From the NCBI GenBank assembly GCA_910584375.1, contig CAJUAH010000028.1:1-53263 (forward strand): a DNA stretch of 53,263 nt. Direction: 5' to 3'. Numbering within the stretch: the stretch's first letter is position 1; each line of letters opens with the position of its first letter. The DNA is from an uncultured Acetatifactor sp. GTDB taxonomy: Bacteria > Bacillota > Clostridia > Lachnospirales > Lachnospiraceae. The position numbers were made by a program, and so were the translations under genes. Shown here piece by piece: positions 33,096-40,662 of this stretch. Below the pieces are notes generated by a model. The model was not told the origin of the DNA. It ran no database searches and saw only the letters and a program-made list of their open reading frames with translations.

Positions 33096-34118
33096 ATGAG
33101 CGAGATTAAGATGATTGCTCCTGCCGTGAAAAATGTTCCATGGCAGGAAAAGCCCGAAGGGATCAAGGGTGCTCCGATCTGGAGATATACCGAGAACCCC
33201 ATTATCGGCCGTAACCCCGTGGAGGGGGTAGCCCGTATTTTCAACAGTGCGGTAATGCCCTATGGCAACGAGTTTATCGGCGTGTTCCGCGGAGAGCAGA
33301 CCAACGGTATCCCCTACATCTATCTGGGGAGAAGCAAGGACGCCATTCACTGGAATATCGAGAAGGAAAAGATCAACTTTGTGGATGAGGAGGGCAAGCC
33401 CTTCATGCCCGTCTATGCCTATGACCCCAGACTGGTCAAGGTGGAAGATACCTATTATATTATCTGGTGTCAGGATTTTTACGGCGCGTCCATCGGTATG
33501 GCCAGGACTACGGATTTCAAGACCTTTGTAAGGCTGGAGAATCCCTTTATTCCCTTCAACAGGAACGCAGTGCTGTTCCCCCGCAAGATAAACGGCAATT
33601 TCGTGATGCTGTCCCGTCCTTCCGACAGCGGACATACGCCCTTTGGCGATATCTTCCTGAGCGAGAGTCCGGATATGGTATACTGGGGCAAGCACAGACA
33701 TGTGATGGGCCGGGGCAGAGAGTGGTGGGAATCCGTCAAGATCGGCGGCGGCGCGGCTCCCATCGAGACCAGCGAGGGGTGGCTGCTGTTCTACCACGGC
33801 GTCAGCGGTACCTGCAACGGTCTGGTGTACAGCATTGGCGGCGCGATTTTGGATCTGGACAATCCTTCCATCGTAAAGTATCGCTGCGAGACCTTCCTGC
33901 TGACCCCCGAGGAGTGGTATGAGGAAAGAGGATTTGTGCCCAATGTGGCCTTCCCCTGCGCTACGATCCATGATCCTGTGAGCGGTAAGATCGCCCTCTA
34001 TTATGGGTGCGCGGACAGCTATGTGGGACTGGCCTTCTGCTACTTTGACGAGATCGTGGCCTATATCAAGGCGCACAGTGTTGTGACGCAGGAAGACACC
34101 GAGATCGGCAAGAGATAA
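33096..34118 (+). CDS. GH130 beta-mannoside phosphorylase
   Basis: A 340-residue five-bladed propeller enzyme of family GH130. The general acid is Asp110 in VYAYDPRLVK, and the opening ENPIIGRNPVEGVARIFNSAV and the FRGEQ and HTPFGDIFLSES stretches fit the family. GH130 enzymes cleave beta-mannosides with phosphate, giving mannose 1-phosphate and saving ATP. Length suggests a mannooligosaccharide phosphorylase rather than the longer mannosylglucose type, but the subfamily cannot be fixed by eye. No signal peptide: it acts in the cytoplasm on imported mannan fragments. It is the last gene before the operon terminator. Confidence 0.85.
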   Translation: MSEIKMIAPAVKNVPWQEKPEGIKGAPIWRYTENPIIGRNPVEGVARIFNSAVMPYGNEFIGVFRGEQTNGIPYIYLGRSKDAIHWNIEKEKINFVDEEGKPFMPVYAYDPRLVKVEDTYYIIWCQDFYGASIGMARTTDFKTFVRLENPFIPFNRNAVLFPRKINGNFVMLSRPSDSGHTPFGDIFLSESPDMVYWGKHRHVMGRGREWWESVKIGGGAAPIETSEGWLLFYHGVSGTCNGLVYSIGGAILDLDNPSIVKYRCETFLLTPEEWYEERGFVPNVAFPCATIHDPVSGKIALYYGCADSYVGLAFCYFDEIVAYIKAHSVVTQEDTEIGKR

Positions 34119-34131
34119 AGAGAATAACAGG

Positions 34132-34166
34132 AGCGGGAAACGGGGGAGTTCGTTTCCCGCTTTTTT
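34132..34166 (+). terminator. Intrinsic terminator of the mannan operon
   Basis: A perfect 11-bp stem, AGCGGGAAACG (34132-34142) with CGTTTCCCGCT (34151-34161), followed by TTTTTT. Confidence 0.92.
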
Positions 34167-34203
34167 CGAATAGTCGAAGATACACTTTTTTTGTTGGCAT
34201 GAC

Positions 34204-34232
34204 TTTACAAATTGATTGCATGATGATAAAAT
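34204..34232 (+). promoter_or_regulatory. Promoter of the membrane protein/ImmA-IrrE pair
   Basis: TTTACA (34204-34209) and TAAAAT (34227-34232) with a 17-base spacer. Confidence 0.6.
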
Positions 34233-34283
34233 ATAACAAGCGGTACTGTTATAGTCTGTAAAATTGGGGAAAGCTGGATAGGT

Positions 34284-34742
34284 ATGAAATGCATTAAAAA
34301 GGCAGGAAGTGCATGGATTAAGGACAATATGTTCAAATATAATAAAGTGGACGGGGGAGCATACTTTGCTCTGTATTTGGTAATACCTGTAATTGTTTCG
34401 TATATCAGCCTGCAAGTGGCAAAACAATCTTTGGAGATTACATATGCGTTTTTATCAATTTTAATCACTGCGTTAAACTGTATTTATGACGCGTATAACC
34501 GATGGAACAGAGAATCAAAATCTATAGTAAATCTTAAACTTACGGTAATGGGAATCTGTCTTGCAGGCGTCTCAGCATACTGTTTCTATGTAATAGTTGG
34601 GAATTTGTTGGAATGGACGGAAATCAAGTACTTTAATGGGATATTTTATGTATACTATATAATAGCAGCTATTGCGACCATTGATATTGCAGTTTGCTTT
34701 GGACGTGATATTGCATTGAGGGCCTGCATACAAGGAGAATGA
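34284..34742 (+). CDS. Four-helix membrane protein of unknown function
   Basis: A 152-residue protein with a polar, basic N terminus and about four membrane helices (ALYLVIPVIVSYISL, AFLSILITALNCIY, LTVMGICLAGVSAYCFYVI, YVYYIIAAIATIDIAV). It is AT-richer than the mannan locus. It sits 13 bases ahead of a membrane-anchored ImmA/IrrE peptidase and shares its promoter, so the two may work together as a membrane sensor or a small mobile-element module. The family was not recognised. Confidence 0.6.
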   Translation: MKCIKKAGSAWIKDNMFKYNKVDGGAYFALYLVIPVIVSYISLQVAKQSLEITYAFLSILITALNCIYDAYNRWNRESKSIVNLKLTVMGICLAGVSAYCFYVIVGNLLEWTEIKYFNGIFYVYYIIAAIATIDIAVCFGRDIALRACIQGE

Positions 34743-34755
34743 TAAGGAGAGGAAA

Positions 34756-35391
34756 ATGAGTGCGCAAATATATATTATCGGTCTGATAGGTGCATTGATT
34801 ATATTGGCAATGGGTGGGCTTATTGTTTCCTATCGCATTTTTAAAAATGAGTATCAGAAAAAAGTAAAAATGGATATTTCTGTGGAGGAAATGCAGGAGG
34901 CTGAAAGAAGACTGCAAAATTTCTATGCCGAGTATAATTTGCATGCAAGCGCATCTGTGCAGGAAGTCGCGAAAGTACTGAGGATTTGCGAGGGAGGAGA
35001 GGACGATAGTATCACGGATCTGGCTCGTATCGGGGAACCTGACGAAAATGGAGTTATGTCGGTGACGTTCAAAAGAGGGATAACTGCGGAGGAAAAACAT
35101 TTTCTGTTTACCCATGAATTAGCGCATTTGATAAACGGAGATCCGATTCCAGCAACACACCCGGAAGGAGACAATAAGCCGCAGATGGAGCAGATTGCGG
35201 ACTATACAGCAGTAGCTATTTTAATGCCGTTGGAACAAGTGTATAAGTACTTGGCGGAGGTGAATTATAAACAGCAATCGGCCAGGAAACGTGCGTGCAT
35301 TGTCAACAAATTGTGCAGGAGATATGGAGTCAGTGATGTTATCGTCTTACGCCGCATCCAGGAAGTGCAGAAATTAAAGGCAGACATATGA
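34756..35391 (+). CDS. Membrane-anchored ImmA/IrrE-type metallopeptidase
   Basis: 211 residues. An N-terminal membrane helix (about 5-27) is followed by a helical segment and an ImmA/IrrE domain. The zinc motif is HELAH (His120, Glu121, His124), and the third-ligand helix reads QIADYTAVAILMP. ImmA/IrrE peptidases cut or displace repressor proteins, for instance of integrative elements or stress genes. A membrane-bound version next to a polytopic membrane protein is unusual: most are soluble and sit beside a Cro/CI-type repressor, which is not present here. The C terminus (RRYGVSDVIVLRRIQEV) is the family's usual end helix. Confidence 0.8.
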   Translation: MSAQIYIIGLIGALIILAMGGLIVSYRIFKNEYQKKVKMDISVEEMQEAERRLQNFYAEYNLHASASVQEVAKVLRICEGGEDDSITDLARIGEPDENGVMSVTFKRGITAEEKHFLFTHELAHLINGDPIPATHPEGDNKPQMEQIADYTAVAILMPLEQVYKYLAEVNYKQQSARKRACIVNKLCRRYGVSDVIVLRRIQEVQKLKADI

Positions 35392-35427
35392 CGGTTGCCT
35401 ACAATATAAAGAAGGAGATATGTGAAT

Positions 35428-36243
35428 ATGAGATTTGTGTATCCGAACGGAAAGAGCAAGGCGCTGACTTTCAGTTATGACGACGGTCAGATCCATGACA
35501 GGAAACTGGTGGAGATCCTTAACCGGCACGGGATGAAAGGAACCTTTCATTTAAATTCCGGCACATTGTCCCCCAACAGAGACTACGAGGTATTTATAGC
35601 GGCGGACGAGGTGGCCGAGCTTTATGCCGGGCATGAGGTGGCCGTTCATGGAGTGCAGCACCGCAATCTGCCCACGCTGTCAAAAAACCAGGTGGTGAAC
35701 GAGGTGCTGGAGGATCGCAGAGCCCTGGAGAAACTCACCGGGGGCATGGTGCAGGGCATGTCCTATGCATTTGGCAATTATTCTGAACAGATTATGGAGA
35801 TCCTTAAGGGCCTGGGCATCAAGTATTCCCGGACTGTGGTTTCCACCAACGGCTTTTTCCCGCCTGCGGATTTTCTGGCCTGGCATCCCACCTGTCACCA
35901 CAACGGCGGGATCATGGAGCTGGGGCAAAATTTCCTGTCGGTTCCCGGTTTTGTGGAACTGCCGCTGATGTATGTGTGGGGTCACAGCTTTGAGTTTGCC
36001 GGAAACGGGGATTGGAATGTGATAGAGGAGTTTGCGGAGCTGATGGAGGGCAAGGAGGATATCTGGTATGCCACCAATCTGGAGATCTGCGACTATATTC
36101 AGGCTACCCGCAGCCTGGAGTCCAGCGGGGACGGGCTGACGCTGAAGAATCCCACCGCTGTCAGCGTATGGATCAGGACGGATCAGGAGCGTAAGCTGCT
36201 GGAGATCCAACCGGGACAGTGCGTATATATCGGAGAGAGATAA
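35428..36243 (+). CDS. CE4-like polysaccharide deacetylase
   Basis: About 271 residues. The NodB-homology motifs are visible: TFSYDDG with the catalytic/metal Asp pair 18-19, and the metal His residues 74 and 78 in AVHGVQHRNL. The enzyme would remove N- or O-acetyl groups from a carbohydrate. No signal peptide is present, so action inside the cell is likely. A GTG six bases upstream (35422) is an equally possible start given AAGGAG at 35412. Position after the mannan locus could link it to acetylated oligosaccharide breakdown, but it lies behind a different promoter. Confidence 0.8.
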   Translation: MRFVYPNGKSKALTFSYDDGQIHDRKLVEILNRHGMKGTFHLNSGTLSPNRDYEVFIAADEVAELYAGHEVAVHGVQHRNLPTLSKNQVVNEVLEDRRALEKLTGGMVQGMSYAFGNYSEQIMEILKGLGIKYSRTVVSTNGFFPPADFLAWHPTCHHNGGIMELGQNFLSVPGFVELPLMYVWGHSFEFAGNGDWNVIEEFAELMEGKEDIWYATNLEICDYIQATRSLESSGDGLTLKNPTAVSVWIRTDQERKLLEIQPGQCVYIGER

Positions 36244-36247
36244 AGAC

Positions 36248-36279
36248 AAATCCCATGGCGGTCTCTGCCATGGGATTTT
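36248..36279. terminator. Bidirectional terminator between deacetylase and murG
   Basis: AAATCCCATGGC (36248-36259) and GCCATGGGATTT (36267-36278) form a 12-bp stem. A runs on the left and T runs on the right serve both converging genes. Confidence 0.85.
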
Positions 36280-36323
36280 CAGCGGTGCGTATAGCGGCGG
36301 GTTTTACGCGTTTCTGCCAACTG

Positions 36324-37391
36324 TCAGCGGGACGCCGCTTCCTCTATCAGTTTCATGATTGTGCGAACGGAATCCATCTGTCCGCTGCGGCTCATGGCGT
36401 CATGATAGGACTGCCGATTGGAGAACAGTTCGTGGACCCGGTCGGAGAGCAGCTCAGCGGTCAGGTCGTCCTCGTTTATGACGATGGAGAATCCCTGGGC
36501 CTCGAAAGACGCGGCGTTGAGCAGTTGATCTCCCCGGCTGCTGGCGGCGGGCAGGGGGATCAGGATGTTGGGCTTTTTCAGAGCCAGCAGTTCGCAGATG
36601 GAGTTGGCCCCGGCTCTTGAAATCACGATATCCGCCATAGCGAACAGATCTTTTAACTCAGCCTTGATATACTCGAACTGCCTGTAACCGGGAGTGGCCA
36701 GCAACAGATTGTCGATCTTGTCCTTGCCGCACAGATGTACGATCTGAAAATCCACAAGCAACTGCGGCAGGGCGTCCCGCACCGCTTTATTCACATTGGC
36801 GGCTCCCAGACTGCCGCCGATCACCAGGATCACCGGCTTGTTGGCGGTAAAACCGCACAGATCCAGCCCGGCGATCTTGTTGCCCTGTGCCAGCTCGGCA
36901 CGGATGGGAGAACCGGTGAGCACCGCTTTACCCTCCGGCAACAGTTTCATGGTTTCCGGGAAATTACAACATATTTTTTCCGCCACGGGAAAACAAAGTT
37001 TATTTGCCAGCCCGGGCGTCATATCGGACTCGTGGATGATACAGGGGATATCCAGAGCAGCAGCCGCCCGCACCACAGGTACGCTGACAAACCCCCCCTT
37101 GGAGAATACCACGTCAGGGCGGTATTCTTTCAGATACTTTCTGGCCTCGGAGAATCCTTTTATGACTCTGAAAGGATCCGTGAAATTTCTGACGTCCAGA
37201 TAGCGGCGCAGCTTGCCGGTGGATATGCCAGTGTATGGAATGTCAAAATCGGCGATAAGCTTTTTCTCGATGCCGTCGTAAGATCCCAGATAGGCTATCT
37301 CATATCCGGCCTGTCGCAGTGCCGGCAGCAGCGCGATATTGGGAGTTACATGACCGGCCGTGCCGCCGCCGGTCAATACGATTCTCTTCAT
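36324..37391 (-). CDS. murG: MurG: lipid II-forming GlcNAc transferase
   Basis: A 355-residue GT28 enzyme that adds GlcNAc from UDP-GlcNAc to lipid I, giving lipid II for peptidoglycan. The Gly-rich N-terminal loop (LTGGGTAGHVTPN), the donor-site strand ILVIGGSLGAANVN, and the stretches VVFSKGGFVSVP and RAGANSICELLALKKPNILIP are diagnostic. It works on the inner face of the membrane. It stands outside a division/cell-wall cluster and overlaps the TSCPD gene by four bases (ATGA), so the two are co-expressed. It may be an extra copy next to one in the main cluster elsewhere. Confidence 0.92.
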   Translation of the reverse strand: MKRIVLTGGGTAGHVTPNIALLPALRQAGYEIAYLGSYDGIEKKLIADFDIPYTGISTGKLRRYLDVRNFTDPFRVIKGFSEARKYLKEYRPDVVFSKGGFVSVPVVRAAAALDIPCIIHESDMTPGLANKLCFPVAEKICCNFPETMKLLPEGKAVLTGSPIRAELAQGNKIAGLDLCGFTANKPVILVIGGSLGAANVNKAVRDALPQLLVDFQIVHLCGKDKIDNLLLATPGYRQFEYIKAELKDLFAMADIVISRAGANSICELLALKKPNILIPLPAASSRGDQLLNAASFEAQGFSIVINEDDLTAELLSDRVHELFSNRQSYHDAMSRSGQMDSVRTIMKLIEEAASR

Positions 37392-37627
37392 CCCAGTGTT
37401 TCCTCCAGTGCGTGAGCCAGTTGATCCGGGCAGGAAGTGGGTTTAAAACCGCATTGAATGCCCTTGAGCTTTTCGATCACGTCTTCCACTTTCATGCCCT
37501 GTACCAGAGCGCATATGCCCTTTAAGTTGCCATTGCATCCGCCGGTGAACTGCACGGACTTGACGACGCCGTCTTCAACCTCAAAGTCTATGGCGCTGGA
37601 ACAGGTTCCCTTTGTATGATATGTCAT
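37388..37627 (-). CDS. TSCPD-domain protein (TIGR03905 type)
   Basis: A 79-residue protein with conserved Cys positions: GTCSSAIDFEV, FTGGCNGNLKGICALV and IQCGFKPTSCPDQLAHAL. The last motif names the family; the domain resembles the C-terminal part of vitamin B12-dependent ribonucleotide reductases and probably binds a metal. The start is placed at 37627, six bases after AGGAG; an ATG 15 bases earlier overlaps that site. It is the first gene of a two-gene unit with murG. Function unknown. Confidence 0.85.
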   Translation of the reverse strand: MTYHTKGTCSSAIDFEVEDGVVKSVQFTGGCNGNLKGICALVQGMKVEDVIEKLKGIQCGFKPTSCPDQLAHALEETLG

Positions 37628-37660
37628 AAGTTTCTCCTCCATTCATTCTTGTTAAGATAC

Positions 37661-37689
37661 AGTATAGCAGATTTTTCCTGCAGCATCAA
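37661..37689 (-). promoter_or_regulatory. Promoter of the TSCPD-murG unit
   Basis: On the minus strand TTGATG (37689-37684) and TATACT (37666-37661), 17 bases apart. Confidence 0.65.
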
Positions 37690-37886
37690 GGCTATCTGTG
37701 TTTTCGGACACGACAATTAGAAACCCCTGTATAACAACATACCTGCCTGGAGGCTGACTTTGAGGACCTGGGAATAGAGGGATTATAACAGGGGAACCGT
37801 AGGTCTTTTTGTCAGAAGTCTGTTCCGGAGAATGGGATATGTCGGGATGCGGCGGAAAAAGACGACGGGTAGATGCCCGGTAAATA

Positions 37887-37916
37887 TTGCAATACCATGC
37901 CTGTAAGATATATGAT
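37887..37916 (+). promoter_or_regulatory. Possible promoter of the 38001 gene
   Basis: TTGCAA (37887-37892), 18 bases, TATGAT (37911-37916). The rest of the gene-free stretch 37690-38000 shows no coding or structural signal. Confidence 0.4.
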
Positions 37917-38000
37917 GTAGGCAGGGGAAATATTCTGGATTATGTTATAACTCCGCTGTGTGCCGGAGGGAGGATCCCCATATAGAAAGGAACGGTAGCG

Positions 38001-38807
38001 ATGTTTCCTGTATTTGAACAAGAAAAAGCCGCGTCTATTGTGATGCTGGCATGTATAGCAGGCAGTATACTGATTCGTGTGGGGCTTGGACTGATGTATC
38101 TGCATCTGATCCGGGAGACGGACAATATGGCCAGCACCCGCAGCAGGCAGTTAAAACAGTGCAAATTAAAATTTGCCAACTGTTACCAGCTTAACAATGG
38201 CATAGCCAATGTGCCCATATTTGTGGACAAGTTTATCAGCCGCATGAGCCTGGGGCCGATATCTCCCCATTTGCTGGAACACCTGTCGGGACAGCTGATG
38301 CTGCTGTCTGTGGTCAGCTCCGGCGTGGCCGTCTGTCGGCGTATCGTCGCGGGCAGTACGCTGGGGCAGATCCTGCCCTTCTATATCGTCAGTATGATGG
38401 GTCTGTATCTGTTCTTTTCCATCTCCGCCATCGTGGATCTGAAGGGAAAAAGGCGGGTGCTCAAGATTAATCTGGTGGATTATCTGGAAAATCATCTCTC
38501 AGGTCGCATGGAAGTGACCAGGGAGGATATGGAGATGCTGTACGGCGACAGCGCTCCCCGGGGAAGGAGACGGGGCCGGGGCAGCCAGAGCGCGCAGAAT
38601 GCGTCTCAGAGCGGGCGGGGCGTCAAGAGAGGCGTGGATGTGATTCCCGTGGGCAGCCGGGGCGGCGAGGAGGGCAGAATCTATCCTGCGGATCGGGAGC
38701 CGGAGCCGGGCGGGAACATGCGTGTCTCAGAGGAATTTAAGAGCAAGTTCACGGCGCTGCAGGAGCAGGAGCTGGAACAGCTCCTGCGGGAATTTCTGAC
38801 CTCATAA
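38001..38807 (+). CDS. Conserved membrane protein of unknown function
   Basis: 268 residues. A first membrane helix (about 10-32) precedes a polar segment that includes NGIANVPIFVDKFISRM. Two further helices (about 90-140) follow, then a cytoplasmic tail of 120 residues rich in Arg, Gly and Ser (RGRRRGRGSQSAQ) and a coiled-coil-like end (ALQEQELEQLLREFL). I do not recognise a named family, though the build suggests a scaffold or signalling membrane protein. It is a single gene, with AGGAACGG as a weak ribosome site. Confidence 0.6.
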   Translation: MFPVFEQEKAASIVMLACIAGSILIRVGLGLMYLHLIRETDNMASTRSRQLKQCKLKFANCYQLNNGIANVPIFVDKFISRMSLGPISPHLLEHLSGQLMLLSVVSSGVAVCRRIVAGSTLGQILPFYIVSMMGLYLFFSISAIVDLKGKRRVLKINLVDYLENHLSGRMEVTREDMEMLYGDSAPRGRRRGRGSQSAQNASQSGRGVKRGVDVIPVGSRGGEEGRIYPADREPEPGGNMRVSEEFKSKFTALQEQELEQLLREFLTS

Positions 38808-38823
38808 TCTGCGCAACTTTGTA

Positions 38824-38852
38824 TTGCGCGGCGGTCACAGTTTTGCTACACT
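38824..38852 (+). promoter_or_regulatory. Promoter of the 2-hydroxyacid dehydrogenase gene
   Basis: TTGCGC (38824-38829), 17 bases, TACACT (38847-38852). The expected start is near 38859, leaving a leader of about 125 bases. Confidence 0.55.
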
Positions 38853-38909
38853 GTAGTTGGTATAAAAATACTAAAGAGGCGGTAACTGCCTGTGACGGAT
38901 GTGGTTTCC

Positions 38910-38943
38910 GGGTCTGCGGTATTTTTGCCGTAGACCTGTTTTT
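38910..38943 (+). terminator. Terminator-like hairpin inside the leader (possible attenuator)
   Basis: GGTCTGCGG (38911-38919) pairs with CCGTAGACC (38928-38936) with one G-T pair, followed by TGTTTTT. It lies between promoter and gene, so it must be bypassed. A smaller hairpin (GGCGGTAACTGCC) precedes it. No known riboswitch class was recognised. Confidence 0.55.
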
Positions 38944-38984
38944 ATGGCGCACTCCTGCCGTTTTAAAGAGGAAGTGAGGGAAAC

Positions 38985-39944
38985 ATGAAGATCGTTGTAC
39001 TGGAAAGACACAGTGTGGGCACGGACGTTCCCGTGCAGTATGAGCATCTGGGGGAGGCCGTGTACTATCGCAACACCACCACCGTGGAGGAGGTGCGGGA
39101 GCGGGTGCGGGATGCGGACGTGATCGTGGCCAACAAGGCCCCTCTGCGGGAGGAGACGTTAAAGGACGCCTCCCATGTGAAACTGATCTGCGAGCTGGCC
39201 ACAGGCTTTGACAATGTGGATCTGGCCTACTGCAGGAGCAGGGGCATCACCGTGTGCAATGTGGTGGATTACTGTTCCGGCATGGTGGCCCAGCATACCT
39301 TCGCGCTGGCGCTGGCTCTGCTGGAAAAGCTGCCCCATTATGACAATTATGTCAAGTCCGGAGCCTACAGCGCCCAGGACAGATTTTCCAACTTTGACAT
39401 CCCCTTTCATGAGTTGGAGGGCATGACCTGGGGGATCCTGGGGATGGGGAATATAGGCCGCCGGGTGGCACAGATCGCCACGGCCTTTGGCTGCCGTGTG
39501 ATCTTTCACTCCGTCACGGGCAGGAGCGCCTGTCGGGAGTATCCCCAGATGGAGATGGACACGCTGCTGGCCGAGAGCGATATCCTGTCTCTGCACTGCC
39601 CGCTGAGCGACCTGACCAGGGGCATCATCGGGGAAAAAGCGTTGCGGCGCATGAAAAAGACGGCGATTCTGATAAATGTGGCCCGGGGAGCGGTGGTGGA
39701 CAATCCCGCCCTGTATGAGGCGTTGACAGCGGGGGAGATCGCCGCTGCCGGACTGGACGTGGTGGACGGAGAACCGCTGCAAAGCTCCAATCCGCTGAGC
39801 CGTATCCAGGACAGCAACCGCCTGATTATCACGCCCCACCTGGCCTGGGCCAGCGTGGAGGCGCGAACGCGCTGCGTGGAGGAGGTGGCCAGGAATATTG
39901 CGGCTTTCCAGCTGGGTGAGCCGAGGAATGTGGTGAATCCTTAG
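38985..39944 (+). CDS. D-isomer-specific 2-hydroxyacid dehydrogenase
   Basis: A 319-residue NAD(P)H-dependent enzyme that interconverts 2-oxoacids and D-2-hydroxyacids. The nucleotide-binding motif is WGILGMGNIGRRVA; the catalytic Arg is in NVARGAVVD, Glu in DVVDGEPL and His in TPHLAW. The substrate (glycerate, pyruvate or another) cannot be read by eye. It is a single gene behind a promoter and a terminator-like leader, suggesting regulated expression. GAGGAAGTGAGGG precedes the ATG. Confidence 0.88.
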   Translation: MKIVVLERHSVGTDVPVQYEHLGEAVYYRNTTTVEEVRERVRDADVIVANKAPLREETLKDASHVKLICELATGFDNVDLAYCRSRGITVCNVVDYCSGMVAQHTFALALALLEKLPHYDNYVKSGAYSAQDRFSNFDIPFHELEGMTWGILGMGNIGRRVAQIATAFGCRVIFHSVTGRSACREYPQMEMDTLLAESDILSLHCPLSDLTRGIIGEKALRRMKKTAILINVARGAVVDNPALYEALTAGEIAAAGLDVVDGEPLQSSNPLSRIQDSNRLIITPHLAWASVEARTRCVEEVARNIAAFQLGEPRNVVNP

Positions 39945-39973
39945 ACGCGTCCCAGGCTGCCCGCGAGATCATC

Positions 39974-40004
39974 AGGACTCGAGATCCCTAGGACTCGAGA
40001 TCCC
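39974..40004. repeat. Short tandem repeat, two 15-base units
   Basis: AGGACTCGAGATCCC occurs at 39974-39988 and 39990-40004, separated by one T. No function is evident. Confidence 0.7.
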
Positions 40005-40091
40005 CCAGGCGGGGAGACTTGACAAGTCCGTTTTCCCATAGTAAAGTAGAGAAAGCGATCCACTATGGGAATTGCGGAAAAGAGGAAATTC

Positions 40092-40523
40092 ATGATTGAG
40101 AAAATAAAAGGCCTGATGAAGAAATACGAGGAGATGATTGCCTATCTGATCGTAGGAACGCTCACCACGATCGTGTCCTGGGGGGCCATGTACCTGGCGA
40201 GCTGGCTGCTGTTTGGCAATCCGCTGCATCCCACGCCCTTTGAAAACGCGGTGATGAGCGCTGTGAACTGGGTTGCGGGTGTGACCTTCGCGTATTTTAC
40301 CAACAGAAGATACGTGTTTAAGAGCCACGAACCCATGTTAATGGAAATCCCAAAGTTTGTTCTCTCCAGAATATCCACCCTGATACTGGATCTGGTGATC
40401 AGACAGGTGTTTGGCCTGCTGGGGATAAACACCTATATCACCACTTTTGTATCCGCCGTGCTGGTATTCATCGGCAACTATGTGTTCAGCAAACTGCTGG
40501 TATTTAAAAAAAGCAAAAAATAG
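40092..40523 (+). CDS. GtrA-family membrane protein
   Basis: A 143-residue protein with four membrane helices, typical of GtrA (YLIVGTLTTIVSWGAMYLAS, AGVTFAYFTNRRYVFKS). GtrA proteins are thought to help flip or use lipid-linked sugars in cell-surface glycan modification. The ATG at 40092 follows GAGGAAATT; a frame start at 40065 lacks such a site. It stands alone with a strong terminator behind it. The GT-C-like enzyme at 10645 would be a logical partner but is 28 kb away. Confidence 0.82.
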   Translation: MIEKIKGLMKKYEEMIAYLIVGTLTTIVSWGAMYLASWLLFGNPLHPTPFENAVMSAVNWVAGVTFAYFTNRRYVFKSHEPMLMEIPKFVLSRISTLILDLVIRQVFGLLGINTYITTFVSAVLVFIGNYVFSKLLVFKKSKK

Positions 40524-40595
40524 TATTGTGTATGCCGGAACTCAGGCGATTTCCGCCTTATCTCTGGGTGGCCAGAGGGGCGCTAATGGAATGAG

Positions 40596-40637
40596 AAACC
40601 CTCCCAAAACAGATTCTTGTCTGTTTTGGGAGGGTTT
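40596..40637. terminator. Large bidirectional terminator
   Basis: A perfect 18-bp stem, AAACCCTCCCAAAACAGA (40596-40613) with its complement at 40620-40637, between converging genes. Confidence 0.88.
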
Positions 40638-40662
40638 ATATGTTACAGACGGTTGTTATATG

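Noticed and set aside
39974..40004. Two 15-base tandem units as a possible CRISPR or attachment site
   Set aside because: Only two units with a one-base gap; no spacers, integrase or cas gene nearby.
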